DNA of 64,000 nt, taken from positions 186,001 through 250,000 of the forward strand of contig NZ_JBPWOA010000019.1 of assembly GCF_051781005.1 (NCBI RefSeq), written 5' to 3'. The position numbers and the translations under genes were made by a program. Position 1 is the stretch's first letter. Every line of letters begins with the position of its first letter. Below are positions 18,396 to 28,900 of this stretch, in pieces. The stretch is from Anabaena sp051781005. GTDB taxonomy: Bacteria; Cyanobacteriota; Cyanobacteriia; Cyanobacteriales; Nostocaceae. The notes under the pieces were generated by a model. It did not search any database, was not told where the DNA came from, and saw only the letters and a program-made list of their open reading frames with translations.

Positions 18396-18983
18396 CTAAT
18401 AAAACATTATATGTCTTAGCACATAAGCTACTATGGTGACGGCACAAACTACAACTAATTGTCCTGGTAGTGAAAACCAGGAATATTTCAGAATTGCTTG
18501 TATTAAAGGTAAATTTTCTGCACCTCTGCCAGAAAAAAGATAGCTGATCATCAAATAAGCAATACCGCAGATGTGTACTGTTAATAAGCCACAAAAGCAA
18601 CTAAAAGTCAGTGTTTCTAAACGAGGTCTAGCTTTAAAGGCGAAATAACCACAAATCCAAGCGCCCGGAATAAAGCCCAGGAGATAGCCAAACTGAGAAA
18701 GCTTAACATAACCGATACCGCCTCCTTCGGAAAATACAGGCAATAAGGTTAATCCCATAACCAAATAAGCAATTTGTGAAAGCGCACCAGCATTTTTGCC
18801 TCCTAAACAACCTACCAATAGCACTGCGCCAATTTGATAGCTAACACCTAATGAAAAAGTTTTAATTCCTTGCTGACTCCAACTCCAAGGAAAGGTAGTG
18901 CCATAGGCTTCTAGGAACGTGCCACCCATTGTCAGGAGTAAGCCAATCATGGACCAAAGTAATTGATTGGAAGCAGCAAACAT
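18396..18983 (-). CDS. bioY: Biotin transporter substrate-binding membrane protein BioY
   Basis: 195 residues, about six membrane helices. The characteristic BioY pattern is present: VSYQIGAVLLVGCLGGKNAGALSQIAYLVMGL, GGGIGYVKLSQFGYLLGFIPGAWICGY. It is the S-component of an ECF-type vitamin transporter that binds biotin; the energising module is encoded elsewhere or it works alone, as some BioY proteins do. It appears co-transcribed with lspA. Confidence 0.9.
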   Translation of the reverse strand: MFAASNQLLWSMIGLLLTMGGTFLEAYGTTFPWSWSQQGIKTFSLGVSYQIGAVLLVGCLGGKNAGALSQIAYLVMGLTLLPVFSEGGGIGYVKLSQFGYLLGFIPGAWICGYFAFKARPRLETLTFSCFCGLLTVHICGIAYLMISYLFSGRGAENLPLIQAILKYSWFSLPGQLVVVCAVTIVAYVLRHIMFY

Positions 18984-19273
18984 TTATCAGGCAACAGGGA
19001 AAAGGCTAAAGAAAAAACTAACAGCCATCAGTATAAGCTAACGGTACTAAATCTAGGTTTTAGATATCCTAACTGTTTTCTAAAACTATAAATCTACCAC
19101 GTTCTGTAATCAATTTAGATATATTTAAGGTAACTTGATTAAAAAAATAAATATCGAGAAAAAATTACCAGTAATTATTATGAAAAGTTTACGGACAATT
19201 GGTATAATATATGTCACATATTAGTAAGGCAAATTTTCATTATTCGTTTGTAAAAACAAAGAATTATTGGTTT

Positions 19274-19303
19274 ATTAACCTTTTGTTTACCTTTTGTTTA
19301 CCT
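19274..19303 (+). promoter_or_regulatory. Pho box upstream of pstS
   Basis: Three 8-bp direct repeats separated by TTT: ATTAACCT (19274-19281), GTTTACCT (19285-19292) and GTTTACCT (19296-19303), an exact 11-bp period. This is the arrangement bound by the phosphate-starvation response regulator (SphR/PhoB) in cyanobacteria. A possible -10 (TATCTT) lies at 19323-19328, and pstS starts 57 bp after the box. Confidence 0.9.
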
Positions 19304-19359
19304 TGAGGCGAATCATTTAGAGGTATCTTAGAGGCGCTCATCTGCCAATTTACAAAATT

Positions 19360-20544
19360 TTGACAACAATGCTATTACGTCTAATTCCAGTAAAGAATAA
19401 TTGTCTTAAGGCTTCAGCAACCGTATTATCACTGGCAATAGGTTTAGCTGCCTGTGGCGGAGATTCAACGCCAGACACTGCAAATACTGATACTTCTGGG
19501 ACTACTCAAAATACTACTGCTTCTAGTCCAGCTAAACTGGATCTTGGTGGAAATATTACCTTAACTGGTGCAGGTGCAACTTTTCCAGCGCCATTGTATG
19601 CAAGTTGGTTTGCTGATTTAAACAAAAAGTATCCGAATTTGCAAGTTAGCTATCAGTCAGTGGGTAGCGGTGCTGGTGTTGAGCAATTCGTCCAAGGTAC
19701 TGTAGACTTTGGTGCCAGTGATGTAGCAATGAGTGATGAAGAAATCGCTAAAGTCCCCCAGGATAAAGGCGTAATTTTACTACCTGTGAGTGCTGGGAGT
19801 ATTGTTCTGGCATACAACTTGCCAGACGTTGCTGAGATCAAACTACCACGAACAGTTTATACTGATATATTGCTAGGTAAAATCAAGTCATGGGATGATC
19901 CAGCGATCGCTAAAGCTAACCCTGAAGCAAAGCTGCCCAAACAACCAATCACTGTTGTATATCGTGCTGATGGTAGTGGGACTACAGGTGTGTTCACAAA
20001 ACACATGAGTGCTATTAGCCCAGAGTGGAAAACTAAAGTTGGCGAAGGTAAAAGCGTAAACTGGCCTGTGGGAGTTGGCGCTAAAGGAAATGAAGGTGTA
20101 ACAGCACAAATTCAACAAACTCAAGGTTCTATTGGTTACATTGAGTATGGCTACGCCAAACAAAATAATATTAAGTTTGCGGCTTTAGAAAATAAAGCAG
20201 GCAAATTTATTTCTGATAATGAGGTGTCAGCTTCTAAAACCCTGGAAGCCGTAACTCTACCAGCAAATCTCCGCGCTTTTATTGCTGATCCTGAAGGTGA
20301 AGAGTCATATCCTATTGTTAGCTACACTTGGATTCTGGCTTATAAAAAGTACTCTGATGCCGCTAAAGCTAAGGCTGTTGAAGCAACAATTGAGTACGCT
20401 TTGACTGAAGGACAAAAACTTGCTCCCGAATTAGGTTATGTTCCTTTACCCCCAAATGTAGCGGCTAAGGTTGCTGCTGCTGCTGACCAAATCAGTCCTG
20501 ACTATAAAATTGCTGTTGGTAATGGTACTAGTGCAAGTAAGTAG
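19360..20544 (+). CDS. pstS: Phosphate ABC transporter substrate-binding lipoprotein
   Basis: About 391-394 residues. A lipoprotein signal with lipobox (SLAIGLAACGGDS) is followed by the PstS fold: LTGAGATFPAPLYASWF, YQSVGSGAGVEQF, DFGASDVAMSDEE, RADGSGTTGVFTKH, IGYIEYGYA. These loops bind phosphate by hydrogen bonds. The start is either TTG at 19360 or ATG at 19369; neither has a strong ribosome site. It is the first gene of pstSCAB under the Pho box, expressed on phosphate limitation. Confidence 0.96.
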   Translation: MTTMLLRLIPVKNNCLKASATVLSLAIGLAACGGDSTPDTANTDTSGTTQNTTASSPAKLDLGGNITLTGAGATFPAPLYASWFADLNKKYPNLQVSYQSVGSGAGVEQFVQGTVDFGASDVAMSDEEIAKVPQDKGVILLPVSAGSIVLAYNLPDVAEIKLPRTVYTDILLGKIKSWDDPAIAKANPEAKLPKQPITVVYRADGSGTTGVFTKHMSAISPEWKTKVGEGKSVNWPVGVGAKGNEGVTAQIQQTQGSIGYIEYGYAKQNNIKFAALENKAGKFISDNEVSASKTLEAVTLPANLRAFIADPEGEESYPIVSYTWILAYKKYSDAAKAKAVEATIEYALTEGQKLAPELGYVPLPPNVAAKVAAAADQISPDYKIAVGNGTSASK

Positions 20545-20780
20545 TATCTTTCTACCGTCTGTCCCCAAAACTCAAATACTAATTTAATTAACCAATCAGT
20601 TGGGAACCCTGATTAGCTGGTGTCTCAGATGCAAAAAACGACGAAGCAATAATTAGGGCTTGCTGTAGTCACTAATATCAGCACAGCTTTGATTGCTTAG
20701 TGGGTTCATACTCAGTACTTTCTTCTTAAGTCTGGTTCCCTCTCACATTTTTTCTGATTTGATTTTTTCAGTCAGTATTT

Positions 20781-21731
20781 ATGACTACAAATTTTCAGAA
20801 TATGCCATCAGCGATTAAACAGCGCTCGGAAATAGACAAATCTCTAGATCAGGGATTTATTTGGTTGACAGGGATTTTTGCTCTAGCGATCGCTGGCGCT
20901 TTATTATGGATCACTGCACAGGTGGCTATTGGGGCTTGGCCTGCCATTCAAGAGTTTGGTTTTGGCTTTTTATTTAAAACCACTTGGAACCCTGTAAATA
21001 ATGAATATGGGGTGCTGCCACAAGTCTATGGCACTCTCATTAGTTCTTTTCTAGGTTTGTTATTAGCTATACCTATTGGTGTCGGTACTGCTGTTTTACT
21101 AAGTGAAAATTTTCTACCTGCTCCGGTGCGGGTGGTACTGGTATTTTTAGTAGAACTACTAGCAGCTATTCCTAGTGTTGTCTACGGAGTATGGGGCATT
21201 TTTGTTTTAGTCCCGATTTTAGCTAATTTGGGAAAATGGCTACATAATACCTTGGGCTGGATACCATTTTTTAGCACCCCACCCACAGGGCCAGGAATGC
21301 TACCGGCTGGAGTGATATTAGCAATTATGACTTTGCCAATTATCACTGCTATCTCCCGTGATGCTTTAATTTCTGTACCCTCCAGTCTACGTCAAGCAGC
21401 TATCGGACTAGGAGCAACCCGTTGGGAGACAATTTTTCAAGTTATCATCCCCGCTGCCTTTTCTGGCATTGTCAGTGCGGTGATGTTGGCACTTGGTAGA
21501 GCAATGGGAGAAACAATGGCTGTAACAATGTTGATTGGTAATTCTAACAACATTAATATTTCCTTACTCGCTCCATCTAATACAATTTCGTCTCTACTGG
21601 CCAGCCAATTTTCTGAAGCCAGTGGGTTACAAATTTCAGCTTTAATGTACGCTGCTTTAGTTCTGTTTTTCCTAACGCTGGTAGTGAATGTTTTGGCAGA
21701 GTTTATTGTTCTCCGGGTTAAGCGACTGTAG
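20781..21731 (+). CDS. pstC: Phosphate ABC transporter permease PstC
   Basis: 316 residues, six predicted membrane helices. The permease EAA loop is SSLRQAAIGLGATRWETIFQVIIPAAFSGI, followed by ALGRAMGETMAV, a PstC hallmark. It forms the heteromeric phosphate channel with PstA. The 236-bp gap after pstS contains a partial MITE end (TTAGGGCTTGCTG at 20654) but no obvious gene. pstA follows after 15 bp. Confidence 0.96.
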   Translation: MTTNFQNMPSAIKQRSEIDKSLDQGFIWLTGIFALAIAGALLWITAQVAIGAWPAIQEFGFGFLFKTTWNPVNNEYGVLPQVYGTLISSFLGLLLAIPIGVGTAVLLSENFLPAPVRVVLVFLVELLAAIPSVVYGVWGIFVLVPILANLGKWLHNTLGWIPFFSTPPTGPGMLPAGVILAIMTLPIITAISRDALISVPSSLRQAAIGLGATRWETIFQVIIPAAFSGIVSAVMLALGRAMGETMAVTMLIGNSNNINISLLAPSNTISSLLASQFSEASGLQISALMYAALVLFFLTLVVNVLAEFIVLRVKRL

Positions 21732-21746
21732 TTTTAGGTTGAATTT

Positions 21747-22628
21747 ATGACTTCTTCTTTTCCCCAAAGCAGCCTGACTCGCTCCCCTTCCTCTCCCCGA
21801 ACAATGTTCAACACGGTGATGACCGTAGTTGCATTTATTTGTGGAGTATTGGCGCTGCTACCTCTGGTGGCTGTTCTTTCTTATGTATTGTTTAAAGGTT
21901 TTAGCAGTTTAAATCTCAGTGTGTTTACAGAATTGCCACCAGCGCCTCTGAGAAAGGGAGGAGGTTTTGGTAATGCCATTTTGGGAACCCTATTCATGGT
22001 GGGAATTGGTGCATTAATCAGCATTCCTTTTGGTGTATTAGCGGCAATTTATTTAACAGAGTTTAGCTCTAGTAAAGTAGCTAGGTGGATACGTTTTGCT
22101 ACTAATATTCTGAGTGGAGTTCCCTCAATTATTGCAGGGGTATTTGCCTATGGGATTGTAGTTTTGACATTAGTCAAGCTGAACTTAGGATCTTACTCAG
22201 CTTTCGGTGGTGGGTTTGCGTTGGCAATTTTGATGTTACCCACGATCGTGCGAACCACAGACGAAGCTCTACAGTTGGTTTCTCAAGATTTGCGGCAAGC
22301 ATCTGTGGGGTTAGGAGCTACTAAGTTTCAAACGGTCATACAAGTAGTTTTACCAGCAGCTTTACCAGCCATTGTAACTGGTTCTACTTTAGCGATCGCT
22401 AGAGCATCTGGAGAAACAGCACCTTTACTGTTTACTGCTCTGTTTTCCTCTTTTTGGCCTAGTGGCTTATTGCAACCGACAGCTTCTCTTGCTGTTTTAG
22501 TTTATAACTTTGCTGTTTCACCTTTTCAAAATTGGCAGTCATTAGCTTGGGCTGCTTCTTTAATATTGGTTTTGATGGTTCTGATTACTAGTATCATCGC
22601 TCGCTGGGCAACAAGGCAAAAAGCTTAA
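21747..22628 (+). CDS. pstA: Phosphate ABC transporter permease PstA
   Basis: 293 residues with six membrane helices. Motifs are GGGFGNAILGTLFMVGIGALISIPFG, FATNILSGVPSIIAGVFAYG, the EAA loop QDLRQASVGLGATKFQTVIQVVLPAALP, and AIARASGETAPLLFTA. It is the second half of the phosphate channel. It is tightly packed between pstC (15 bp) and pstB (17 bp), consistent with one operon. Confidence 0.96.
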   Translation: MTSSFPQSSLTRSPSSPRTMFNTVMTVVAFICGVLALLPLVAVLSYVLFKGFSSLNLSVFTELPPAPLRKGGGFGNAILGTLFMVGIGALISIPFGVLAAIYLTEFSSSKVARWIRFATNILSGVPSIIAGVFAYGIVVLTLVKLNLGSYSAFGGGFALAILMLPTIVRTTDEALQLVSQDLRQASVGLGATKFQTVIQVVLPAALPAIVTGSTLAIARASGETAPLLFTALFSSFWPSGLLQPTASLAVLVYNFAVSPFQNWQSLAWAASLILVLMVLITSIIARWATRQKA

Positions 22629-22645
22629 CAAAATACTTCAACAGG

Positions 22646-23494
22646 ATGAGTGATCATCCTAATTATCTCATTATCTCTAAACTTTTTATGGCTACTAACA
22701 CTAGTACAATCAACGGGACTGATGCGATTTTACGTACAGAAAACCTGAATATTTACTACGGTAACTTCCTTGCTGTACAGAATGTTTGGCTAGATATCCC
22801 CAAAAATAAGGCTACAGCTTTCATTGGACCTTCAGGCTGTGGTAAGAGTACATTACTTCGATGCTATAACCGTCTTAACGATTTAATTGAATCGTTTCGA
22901 GCCGAAGGTAAAATTTATTTTGGTGATAATAATTTGTATGCACCAGATATTGATCCGGTAGAAGTACGTCGTCGGATTGGTATGGTGTTTCAAAGGCCAA
23001 ACCCTTTTCCTAAATCAATTTTTGACAACATTACTTTTGGAGCTAAAATCAACGGCTACAAAGGTGATATGAATGAATTGGTAGAACGCAGTTTGCGACA
23101 AGCTGCTTTGTGGGATGAAGTCAAAGATAAACTTAAACAAAGTGGTTTGTCTCTATCCGGTGGACAACAACAACGTTTATGTATTGCCAGAGCGATCGCA
23201 GTTCAACCAGAAGTTATACTCATGGATGAACCATGTTCTGCTCTTGACCCCATCTCTACTTTGCGGGTTGAAGAACTAATTCACGAACTCAAAGAACATT
23301 ACACCATCGTTATCGTTACCCACAATATGCAACAAGCAGCACGGGTTTCTGATAAAACAGCCTTCTTTAACGTTAAAACCTCTGATAAAGGTAGTCGCAC
23401 AGGCTATTTAGTCGAATACGAAGAGACAGAATTAATTTTCAACAATCCACAGCAAGAAGATACAAAAGCTTACATCAGCGGTAGATTTGGTTAA
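22646..23494 (+). CDS. pstB: Phosphate ABC transporter ATPase PstB
   Basis: 282 residues as given, or 268 from the alternative ATG at 22688 (MATNTSTINGTD), which matches the usual family length. Walker A is GPSGCGKST, the Q-loop is in GMVFQRPNPFPKSIFDN, the ABC signature is LSGGQQQRL and Walker B is VILMDEPCSALDP. It powers phosphate import by the PstCA channel. There is no phoU downstream, as in many cyanobacteria; a REP/RAYT unit follows instead. Confidence 0.96.
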   Translation: MSDHPNYLIISKLFMATNTSTINGTDAILRTENLNIYYGNFLAVQNVWLDIPKNKATAFIGPSGCGKSTLLRCYNRLNDLIESFRAEGKIYFGDNNLYAPDIDPVEVRRRIGMVFQRPNPFPKSIFDNITFGAKINGYKGDMNELVERSLRQAALWDEVKDKLKQSGLSLSGGQQQRLCIARAIAVQPEVILMDEPCSALDPISTLRVEELIHELKEHYTIVIVTHNMQQAARVSDKTAFFNVKTSDKGSRTGYLVEYEETELIFNNPQQEDTKAYISGRFG

Positions 23495-23682
23495 TTATTA
23501 TAGTTCTGTCACAGTTTTGATCTGTATGTGACAGATATCTCTTAAAAATAATCCATATCTACCTATCACTGGAAATTTTGTACAGTGATATTTTTTTAAC
23601 TAAATTTCCCACCCATGATTTATACGAAATTGATATGAAGTTTTATAGAATAATGATTTGGCATTGTTGCGATTTGAAAGTA

Positions 23683-24360
23683 GTAGGGGTGGGGTTTCCC
23701 CGCCCTTGGAATAACTTGGAATAACTTGGAATAACCGACCCTTTACCTGCGCCATAATATCCCAAAACCCTAAAATCAACGCTCCACATCCAGCATGAAA
23801 TATAACCCCAAAATCCACCATCGCCAATCAACACGCCTACGGGGTTATGATTATTCACAACCAGGAGCATATTTCATCACCATTTGTACCCAACACCGTG
23901 AATGTAATTTAGGCGAAATCATCAACGATGAAATGAAGTTCACAGTCAGGGGTTTTATTGTCCATAAATTTTGGTTAAAAATCCCCCATCATTTTCCTAA
24001 TGTTGAATTAGATCAATTTGTTGTTATGCCTAATCACGTTCATGGAATTATTGTGATTAATGATGAATTGTTGGATGTAAACGATTATATAAAAGAGGGC
24101 GGGGAGACCCCGCCCCTACGGAAGAAAACGACATTGGGACAAATAATTGCGTATTACAAATATCAAACAACAAAAATAATTAATAAAATTGATGATACTC
24201 TTGGACTGCGTATATGGCAACGCAATTATTACGATCGCATTATCGATCATCAAAAAATTTTAGACATCGCTCGTCAATACATCGTTAAAAACCCTTTGCG
24301 TTGGGATAAAGATCCAAACAACCCCTGTAGGGGCGGGGTCTCCCCATCCTTGGAATAACC
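23683..24360 (+). mobile_element. REP-RAYT unit (REPtron-like)
   Basis: Two REP-like hairpins in the same orientation flank the transposase-like gene. The left one (23683-23709) begins GTAGGGGTGGGG, TTT loop, CCCCGCCCTTGG; the right one (24328-24353) begins GTAGGGGCGGGG and ends CCTTGG. Both are followed by AATAA, and the left copy by three tandem GGAATAACTT-type units. A third inverted copy (24097-24115, GGGCGGGG-AGA-CCCCGCCC) lies inside the gene. This is the arrangement expected for REP sequences with their REP-associated tyrosine transposase. Confidence 0.8.
23795..24358 (+). CDS. REP-associated tyrosine transposase (RAYT, Y1/HUH family)
   Basis: 187 residues, IS200-like HUH nuclease fold. 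Visible motifs are YDYSQPGAYFITICTQHRE at the start, the metal-binding HUH motif in MPNHVHGIIV, and the candidate catalytic tyrosine region LGQIIAYYKYQTTKIIN. The stretch GGETPPLRKKT is encoded by an inverted REP hairpin inside the gene, and the last residues (RGGVSPSLE) and stop codon come from the downstream REP. RAYTs process REP hairpins as single-stranded DNA. No disabling mutation is seen. Confidence 0.88.
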   Translation: MKYNPKIHHRQSTRLRGYDYSQPGAYFITICTQHRECNLGEIINDEMKFTVRGFIVHKFWLKIPHHFPNVELDQFVVMPNHVHGIIVINDELLDVNDYIKEGGETPPLRKKTTLGQIIAYYKYQTTKIINKIDDTLGLRIWQRNYYDRIIDHQKILDIARQYIVKNPLRWDKDPNNPCRGGVSPSLE

Positions 24361-24386
24361 GCCTTTTTGTCCTTAATTATTCTCAA

Positions 24387-24457
24387 AGCGGGTGGCGGGA
24401 ATCGAACCCGCATTATTAGCTTGGAAGGCTAAAGTTTTACCACTAAACTACACCCGC
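24387..24457 (-). tRNA. tRNA-Gly (anticodon TCC)
   Basis: The minus strand folds as a normal cloverleaf: acceptor GCGGGTG/CACCCGC, D-arm with AGTGGTAA, anticodon stem TTAGC/GCTAA with loop CTTCCAA (anticodon TCC), T-arm GCGGG-TTCGATT-CCCGC, discriminator T. The 3' CCA is not encoded (TTTG follows), in contrast to four of the tRNA-like Y RNAs at 50.4-51.0 kb. Confidence 0.95.
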
Positions 24458-24508
24458 ATATTTCCAGCTAAATAACTTTAACATAGCTTTTCTAAAATTA
24501 CAAGCTAT

Positions 24509-25774
24509 TTATGGGGAATTTATTGGCTCAATTCTAATCCGCACATACAAATTACTCAAATCTGGTTTTGATCCATCTAGATTATAGGCAGCAAGAAAGC
24601 TCTCTTGCCTAAAAATATCATTAAGCGCTTGCTCATAGATGCTTTTTTCACTGCTGAGTATCGCCGGTTCGATGTTGATGACGATCGCTTGCTCAAAGTT
24701 ACCATTTTTATCAATTACTAAACTAGCCAATATATTTGCTGGCTTAAGTCCAGAATCGCCAGGTGAAAAACTTACTTCCAATTCCTTGGTGCGACTACCT
24801 TGGTATTCTGCCAAAACATCAGGTAAAGCATCAACTCTTAATTGCTGTTGTTCTCTTAATTCGTTGACTTCATCTTTTAGTATAGGAGCAACGTTAGCGA
24901 TTGCACCTCCTCCTCTTGGGGTTGGTGAATCCTCTGGATTAGGAGTTGGTGAATCCTCTGGATTAGGAGTTGGTGAATCTTCTGGATTAGGGGTTGGTGA
25001 ATCCTCTGGATTAGGAGTTGGTGAATCCTCTGGATTAGGAGTTGGTGAATCTTCTGGATTAGGAGTTGGTGAATCTTCTGGAGTGGGAGTTGGTGAATCT
25101 GAGGGAAAATCGTTTGGTAATAGAGTTCCCTGACCGAGTTTGACTTCTTGACGGCGATTCCAGGGAAGGTCATTTAATGGAATTGTCTCGGTAGGTGTAG
25201 CTGTAGGTATGGCTTGTGTTGTAGGACTCGGTGATGGAATTGCCTCAGTAGGTGTAGCTGTAGGGGTGACTTGTGTTGTAGGACTCGGTGATGGAATTGT
25301 TTCAGTGGGTGTAGCTGTAGGAGTGACTTGCGCTGTGGGACTCGGTGTAGGCGGAACTGATTGATTATTAACTTCAGTATTTTTGCTCTCACCTTGCTGT
25401 GAGAGATTAAAATCAGGATTTATAACGCCATCATCTGGATTATTAGGGGTAGTTGGCGCGATTTTTGGTAAAGATGCTGTGACAGACTTTTGAGGTAACG
25501 AAGAAAATTTTGATGTAACTGTTTTAGGTGTTGAATCGGGTTTGGCAGTTGATTGTACTTGAGGCGAAATATCTATCAAATCAACCGGAATTTCAGCTTG
25601 GCTAGATTGGGGAATCCAAGGTTTAAATTCATTAGATGAGCGTAACAACCAAAAAATTAACAGGTGTAGCGAAACTGAACTTATAAATAAAATAATCCAC
25701 AAAAAAGGTGGATCAGTATGTCTCCTCCAGCTTGTCGTAGAAAGTGGAGATTTATCTGTAACTGATGGTGTCAT
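24509..25774 (-). CDS. TonB-like/energy-transducer family protein with long Pro-rich repeats
   Basis: 421 residues. A cytoplasmic N-terminus, one membrane helix (about 25-45: FLWIILFISSVSLHLLIFWLL), then a very long periplasmic Pro/Thr/Ser linker with PSPTTQVTPTATPTE repeats (three copies) and DSPTPNPE repeats (about eight). The C-terminal about 130 residues form a globular domain (EYQGSRTKELEVSFSPGDSG, ASLVIDKNGNFEQAIVINIEP) that resembles TonB C-terminal domains. A periplasm-spanning role is inferred from the architecture. No ExbB/ExbD genes are nearby, so the assignment stays tentative. Confidence 0.65.
   Translation of the reverse strand: MTPSVTDKSPLSTTSWRRHTDPPFLWIILFISSVSLHLLIFWLLRSSNEFKPWIPQSSQAEIPVDLIDISPQVQSTAKPDSTPKTVTSKFSSLPQKSVTASLPKIAPTTPNNPDDGVINPDFNLSQQGESKNTEVNNQSVPPTPSPTAQVTPTATPTETIPSPSPTTQVTPTATPTEAIPSPSPTTQAIPTATPTETIPLNDLPWNRRQEVKLGQGTLLPNDFPSDSPTPTPEDSPTPNPEDSPTPNPEDSPTPNPEDSPTPNPEDSPTPNPEDSPTPNPEDSPTPRGGGAIANVAPILKDEVNELREQQQLRVDALPDVLAEYQGSRTKELEVSFSPGDSGLKPANILASLVIDKNGNFEQAIVINIEPAILSSEKSIYEQALNDIFRQESFLAAYNLDGSKPDLSNLYVRIRIEPINSP
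24921..25105. repeat. 24-bp tandem repeat in the Pro-rich gene
   Basis: About 7.7 head-to-tail copies of a 24-bp unit beginning GTTGGTGAATCC on the plus strand (encoding DSPTPNPE on the minus strand). Copies are nearly identical, so the array is recent and probably varies in copy number between strains. A second array of roughly 60-bp units lies at about 25180-25345 in the same gene. Confidence 0.9.
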
Positions 25775-25923
25775 AGTGAACTTAAAACAGGATTTGACGT
25801 TTCCACTCTAAAAAGACGGCGATTCCCAAGAGCAATTCACTATTCAGGGCTGTGTCAAACAGCCGCTAGACACGTTGCTTTCAGCATTGCGCCTACTTTT
25901 TTCATATAATCCAGTATGAAAAT

Positions 25924-28900
25924 CTATGGTTCTGGTGTAACTACAAATGTGAGAACTGTTTCATCTATACCTTTAAGTTCCAATGGACTACCTTTAGTGA
26001 TTTCTTCTTCCTGTAAATAATCTGCGACGGCGGCAGAAACAAGGATGTTCCCAGGTACAGCGGCAGCTTGCAATCTAGCAGCAATATTCACGCTTGGTCC
26101 GATCGCTGTATAGTCTGCCCGTTCGGCACTTCCAAACATTCCCACAACTGCTGTGCCTTGGTGGATGCCACAGCGAAATTGTACTCCATTCCTGCCGTCA
26201 GTCTCGAATATACCTTGTTCTAGCCAACGATTATTTAACTGAATTAGGGCTTTTTGCATTCCTCTGGCTGTATTGATCGCCCGACGTACCTGTTCATTAG
26301 GTGTTAGTTCTTCTGGCGCTCCATACAAGGCTAAAATAGCATCTCCCATAAATTTATCTACAGTACCGCCATTGTTAAAAACAACTTTGGTCATGATTTC
26401 TAAATATTCATTCAGCACCTCTGCTACTTTTCGGGATCTGAGGGTGTTGGATAGTTGGGTGAAACCAACAATGTCACTAAACAATACTGTAACCAAGCGG
26501 GGTTCTGGTCGCAAGTCTAGGGATAAAGTTCCAGCGGCAGCTTTTTTTACGAGTGCAGATGGCAAAAAGCGTTTGAGAACAGATTCTGTGAGGTAGGTGT
26601 TTAATTCCAACACCCGTTTTTCATTTTCCTTCAGGGCTAAAAGATTCCTGACTGATGCTAGAAGTTCGCGGTCATTGAATGGTTTAGCTAAATAGGCATC
26701 AGCACCATATTCTGTGCTTTCAATGCGAGTTTCTTCATTAACTTTTGCTGTCAGCAAAACTATTGGCGTACCTCGCATCTGGTCTTGACTGCGGATCATC
26801 TGAATCATTTCTAGTCCAGTCACCAAGGGCATCATTAAGTCAGTGATGATCAAGTTAGGATGATTCTCTTGTGCCGAACTAAAACCTTCGTAGCCGTTGC
26901 GAGCGGTCAGTACTTGATAGCCGCTGTGACGAAGGATATCGGCCACATAGAACCGCATATCTCGGTTGTCATCTACAACTAAGATTGATTGCTCATTATT
27001 TTGAACTTGTTTGTTAGAGTCTAGAGTTTCTAACCTGGGGGATAAATTTTTGGTAATCAGTTCTGGGTTATCTCTGACTGACTCTACCTGTTCTAAGTCT
27101 GCCAATTCTACACTGGCACGATTATTATTCAGTTCCGATGGTGCTTCTAGTACTTGTTCTGGAGGTAAGTGATCTGAACCAGTCAACAGCCTTAAGCTAA
27201 ATTGAGTACCTTGTCCGTAAACTGATTGTACTGTGACTTGCCCACCGTGTAGTTCTACTAGTTCTTTAACTAGGGATAAACCTAATCCACTTCCTTCATA
27301 GGTGCGGTTTTCGGAGCCTTCTGCTTGACGGAATCGCTCGAATAGGTGGGGAATTTGTTCGGAAAGAATACCAATTCCTGTGTCTTGGATTTGCAGTATG
27401 CAGCTATCGCCCTCATTGTATAATCTGACGGTGATGATACCTCCGTCAGGTGTAAATTTCATGGCATTTGACAGCAGGTTGTAAACTACTTTGTCAAATT
27501 TTTCCATATCCAAGTAGACTGTCGGACATTCTAGTAAATCGGTCAGGACTTGCAGTCCTTTTTTCTCACAGTAGAGTCGAAATGATTCCACAATTTGGGT
27601 GATAAATTCGACCATATTGCAAGGGCGGAAAGTAGGCTGCATTCTGCCAGCATCTAGACGTTGTAAATCTAGTAGTTGATTTACCAAGCGTAGGAGACGG
27701 CGAGAATTGCGGAGTGCGATCGCACTTTGGGCATGGGATAACCCTTCACCATTTTCTACCACCGATTCTAGGGGACCTTGAATCAAGGTGATAGGAGTCC
27801 GAAATTCATGGGAGATATTTTGGAAAAATTCGGTTTTTTGCCTATCTAGTTCTATTAAGCGTTCAGCTTGTTCACGAGTTTTTTGGTACAACCGTGATTG
27901 TTGTACTGCGATCGCTGCTTGGGCTGCTACTGATTTAGATAGTTCAATTTCTGATGTCAACCATTTCCGAACTTTATTTCCTTCCCTCAGAGTAATACTA
28001 CCAATGCATTTACCCTCAATCAATAGAGGCACAACCATTAGCGATCGCGGTCGCATTTTTAAAGGTAAATCAAAAGCCTGGACATCTGATGAAGAATGGG
28101 TGATATCCGTAATTACCACTGGTTCTTGTGTGTGTAATATCTCTTGCAGAATCGGATTCTTGCGAATAGGAGCTTGGGAAATCGGTAATTGTGGAGTTAA
28201 AGAGCGATGCTTACTATTGAGATGATTCTCATGATGATTTTCTAAATTTTGAGAACTGTCATACAAACCCACACATTGGACAAATTCATCTTCCTCTGTC
28301 CATAAAGACAGAACACAACCATCCACTTGTAAAGCTTGTCCCAATCGTTGGGTTATTGCTGAAAATATATCTTGCGGGTCTAAGCTAGAACGAATCTCCC
28401 TAGTAATTGTATTAATCAAAGCTTCTCTCTTTGCTAAAGCTTCCACTTCTTCATAAGCATAAGCCTGAGATAAAGCCAAGGCCGCTTGATCAGCCACAAT
28501 TGACACCAGTTGCACCTCTTCATCTCCCCAACTCCGGGCTTGGTAACACTGGTGTAGAGCTAATACTGCTCTAAGTTCTTGTTGACAAATCAGCGGCACA
28601 ACTAAGCTAGAACAAATATTGGCAGCACTAAAAGCCGCAGCGCGTTCTGCATTCCCTTGGATGCGTTCATCATTGGCCACATCGTAAATTACCTGTACCT
28701 CATTGGTTTCCCATACTGTCTGAACTAATAGAGATAAGGGAATAATAGAGTCTAAATTCTCATCTGGTAACTTCCCATCGGGTTGGTTTGGAGGTAAAGA
28801 CGAATCACTCTCTCCATGATCTTGATCTAGCGATTGAGCAGGTTTTTGGTAAGTAAATCCTTCATCTGCCAACTGCTCATCTTGGAAGGGACGTAAAAGG

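Noticed and set aside
24921..25105. CRISPR-like periodic repeat
   Set aside because: The 24-bp units are contiguous, without spacers, and lie in frame in a Pro-rich protein.
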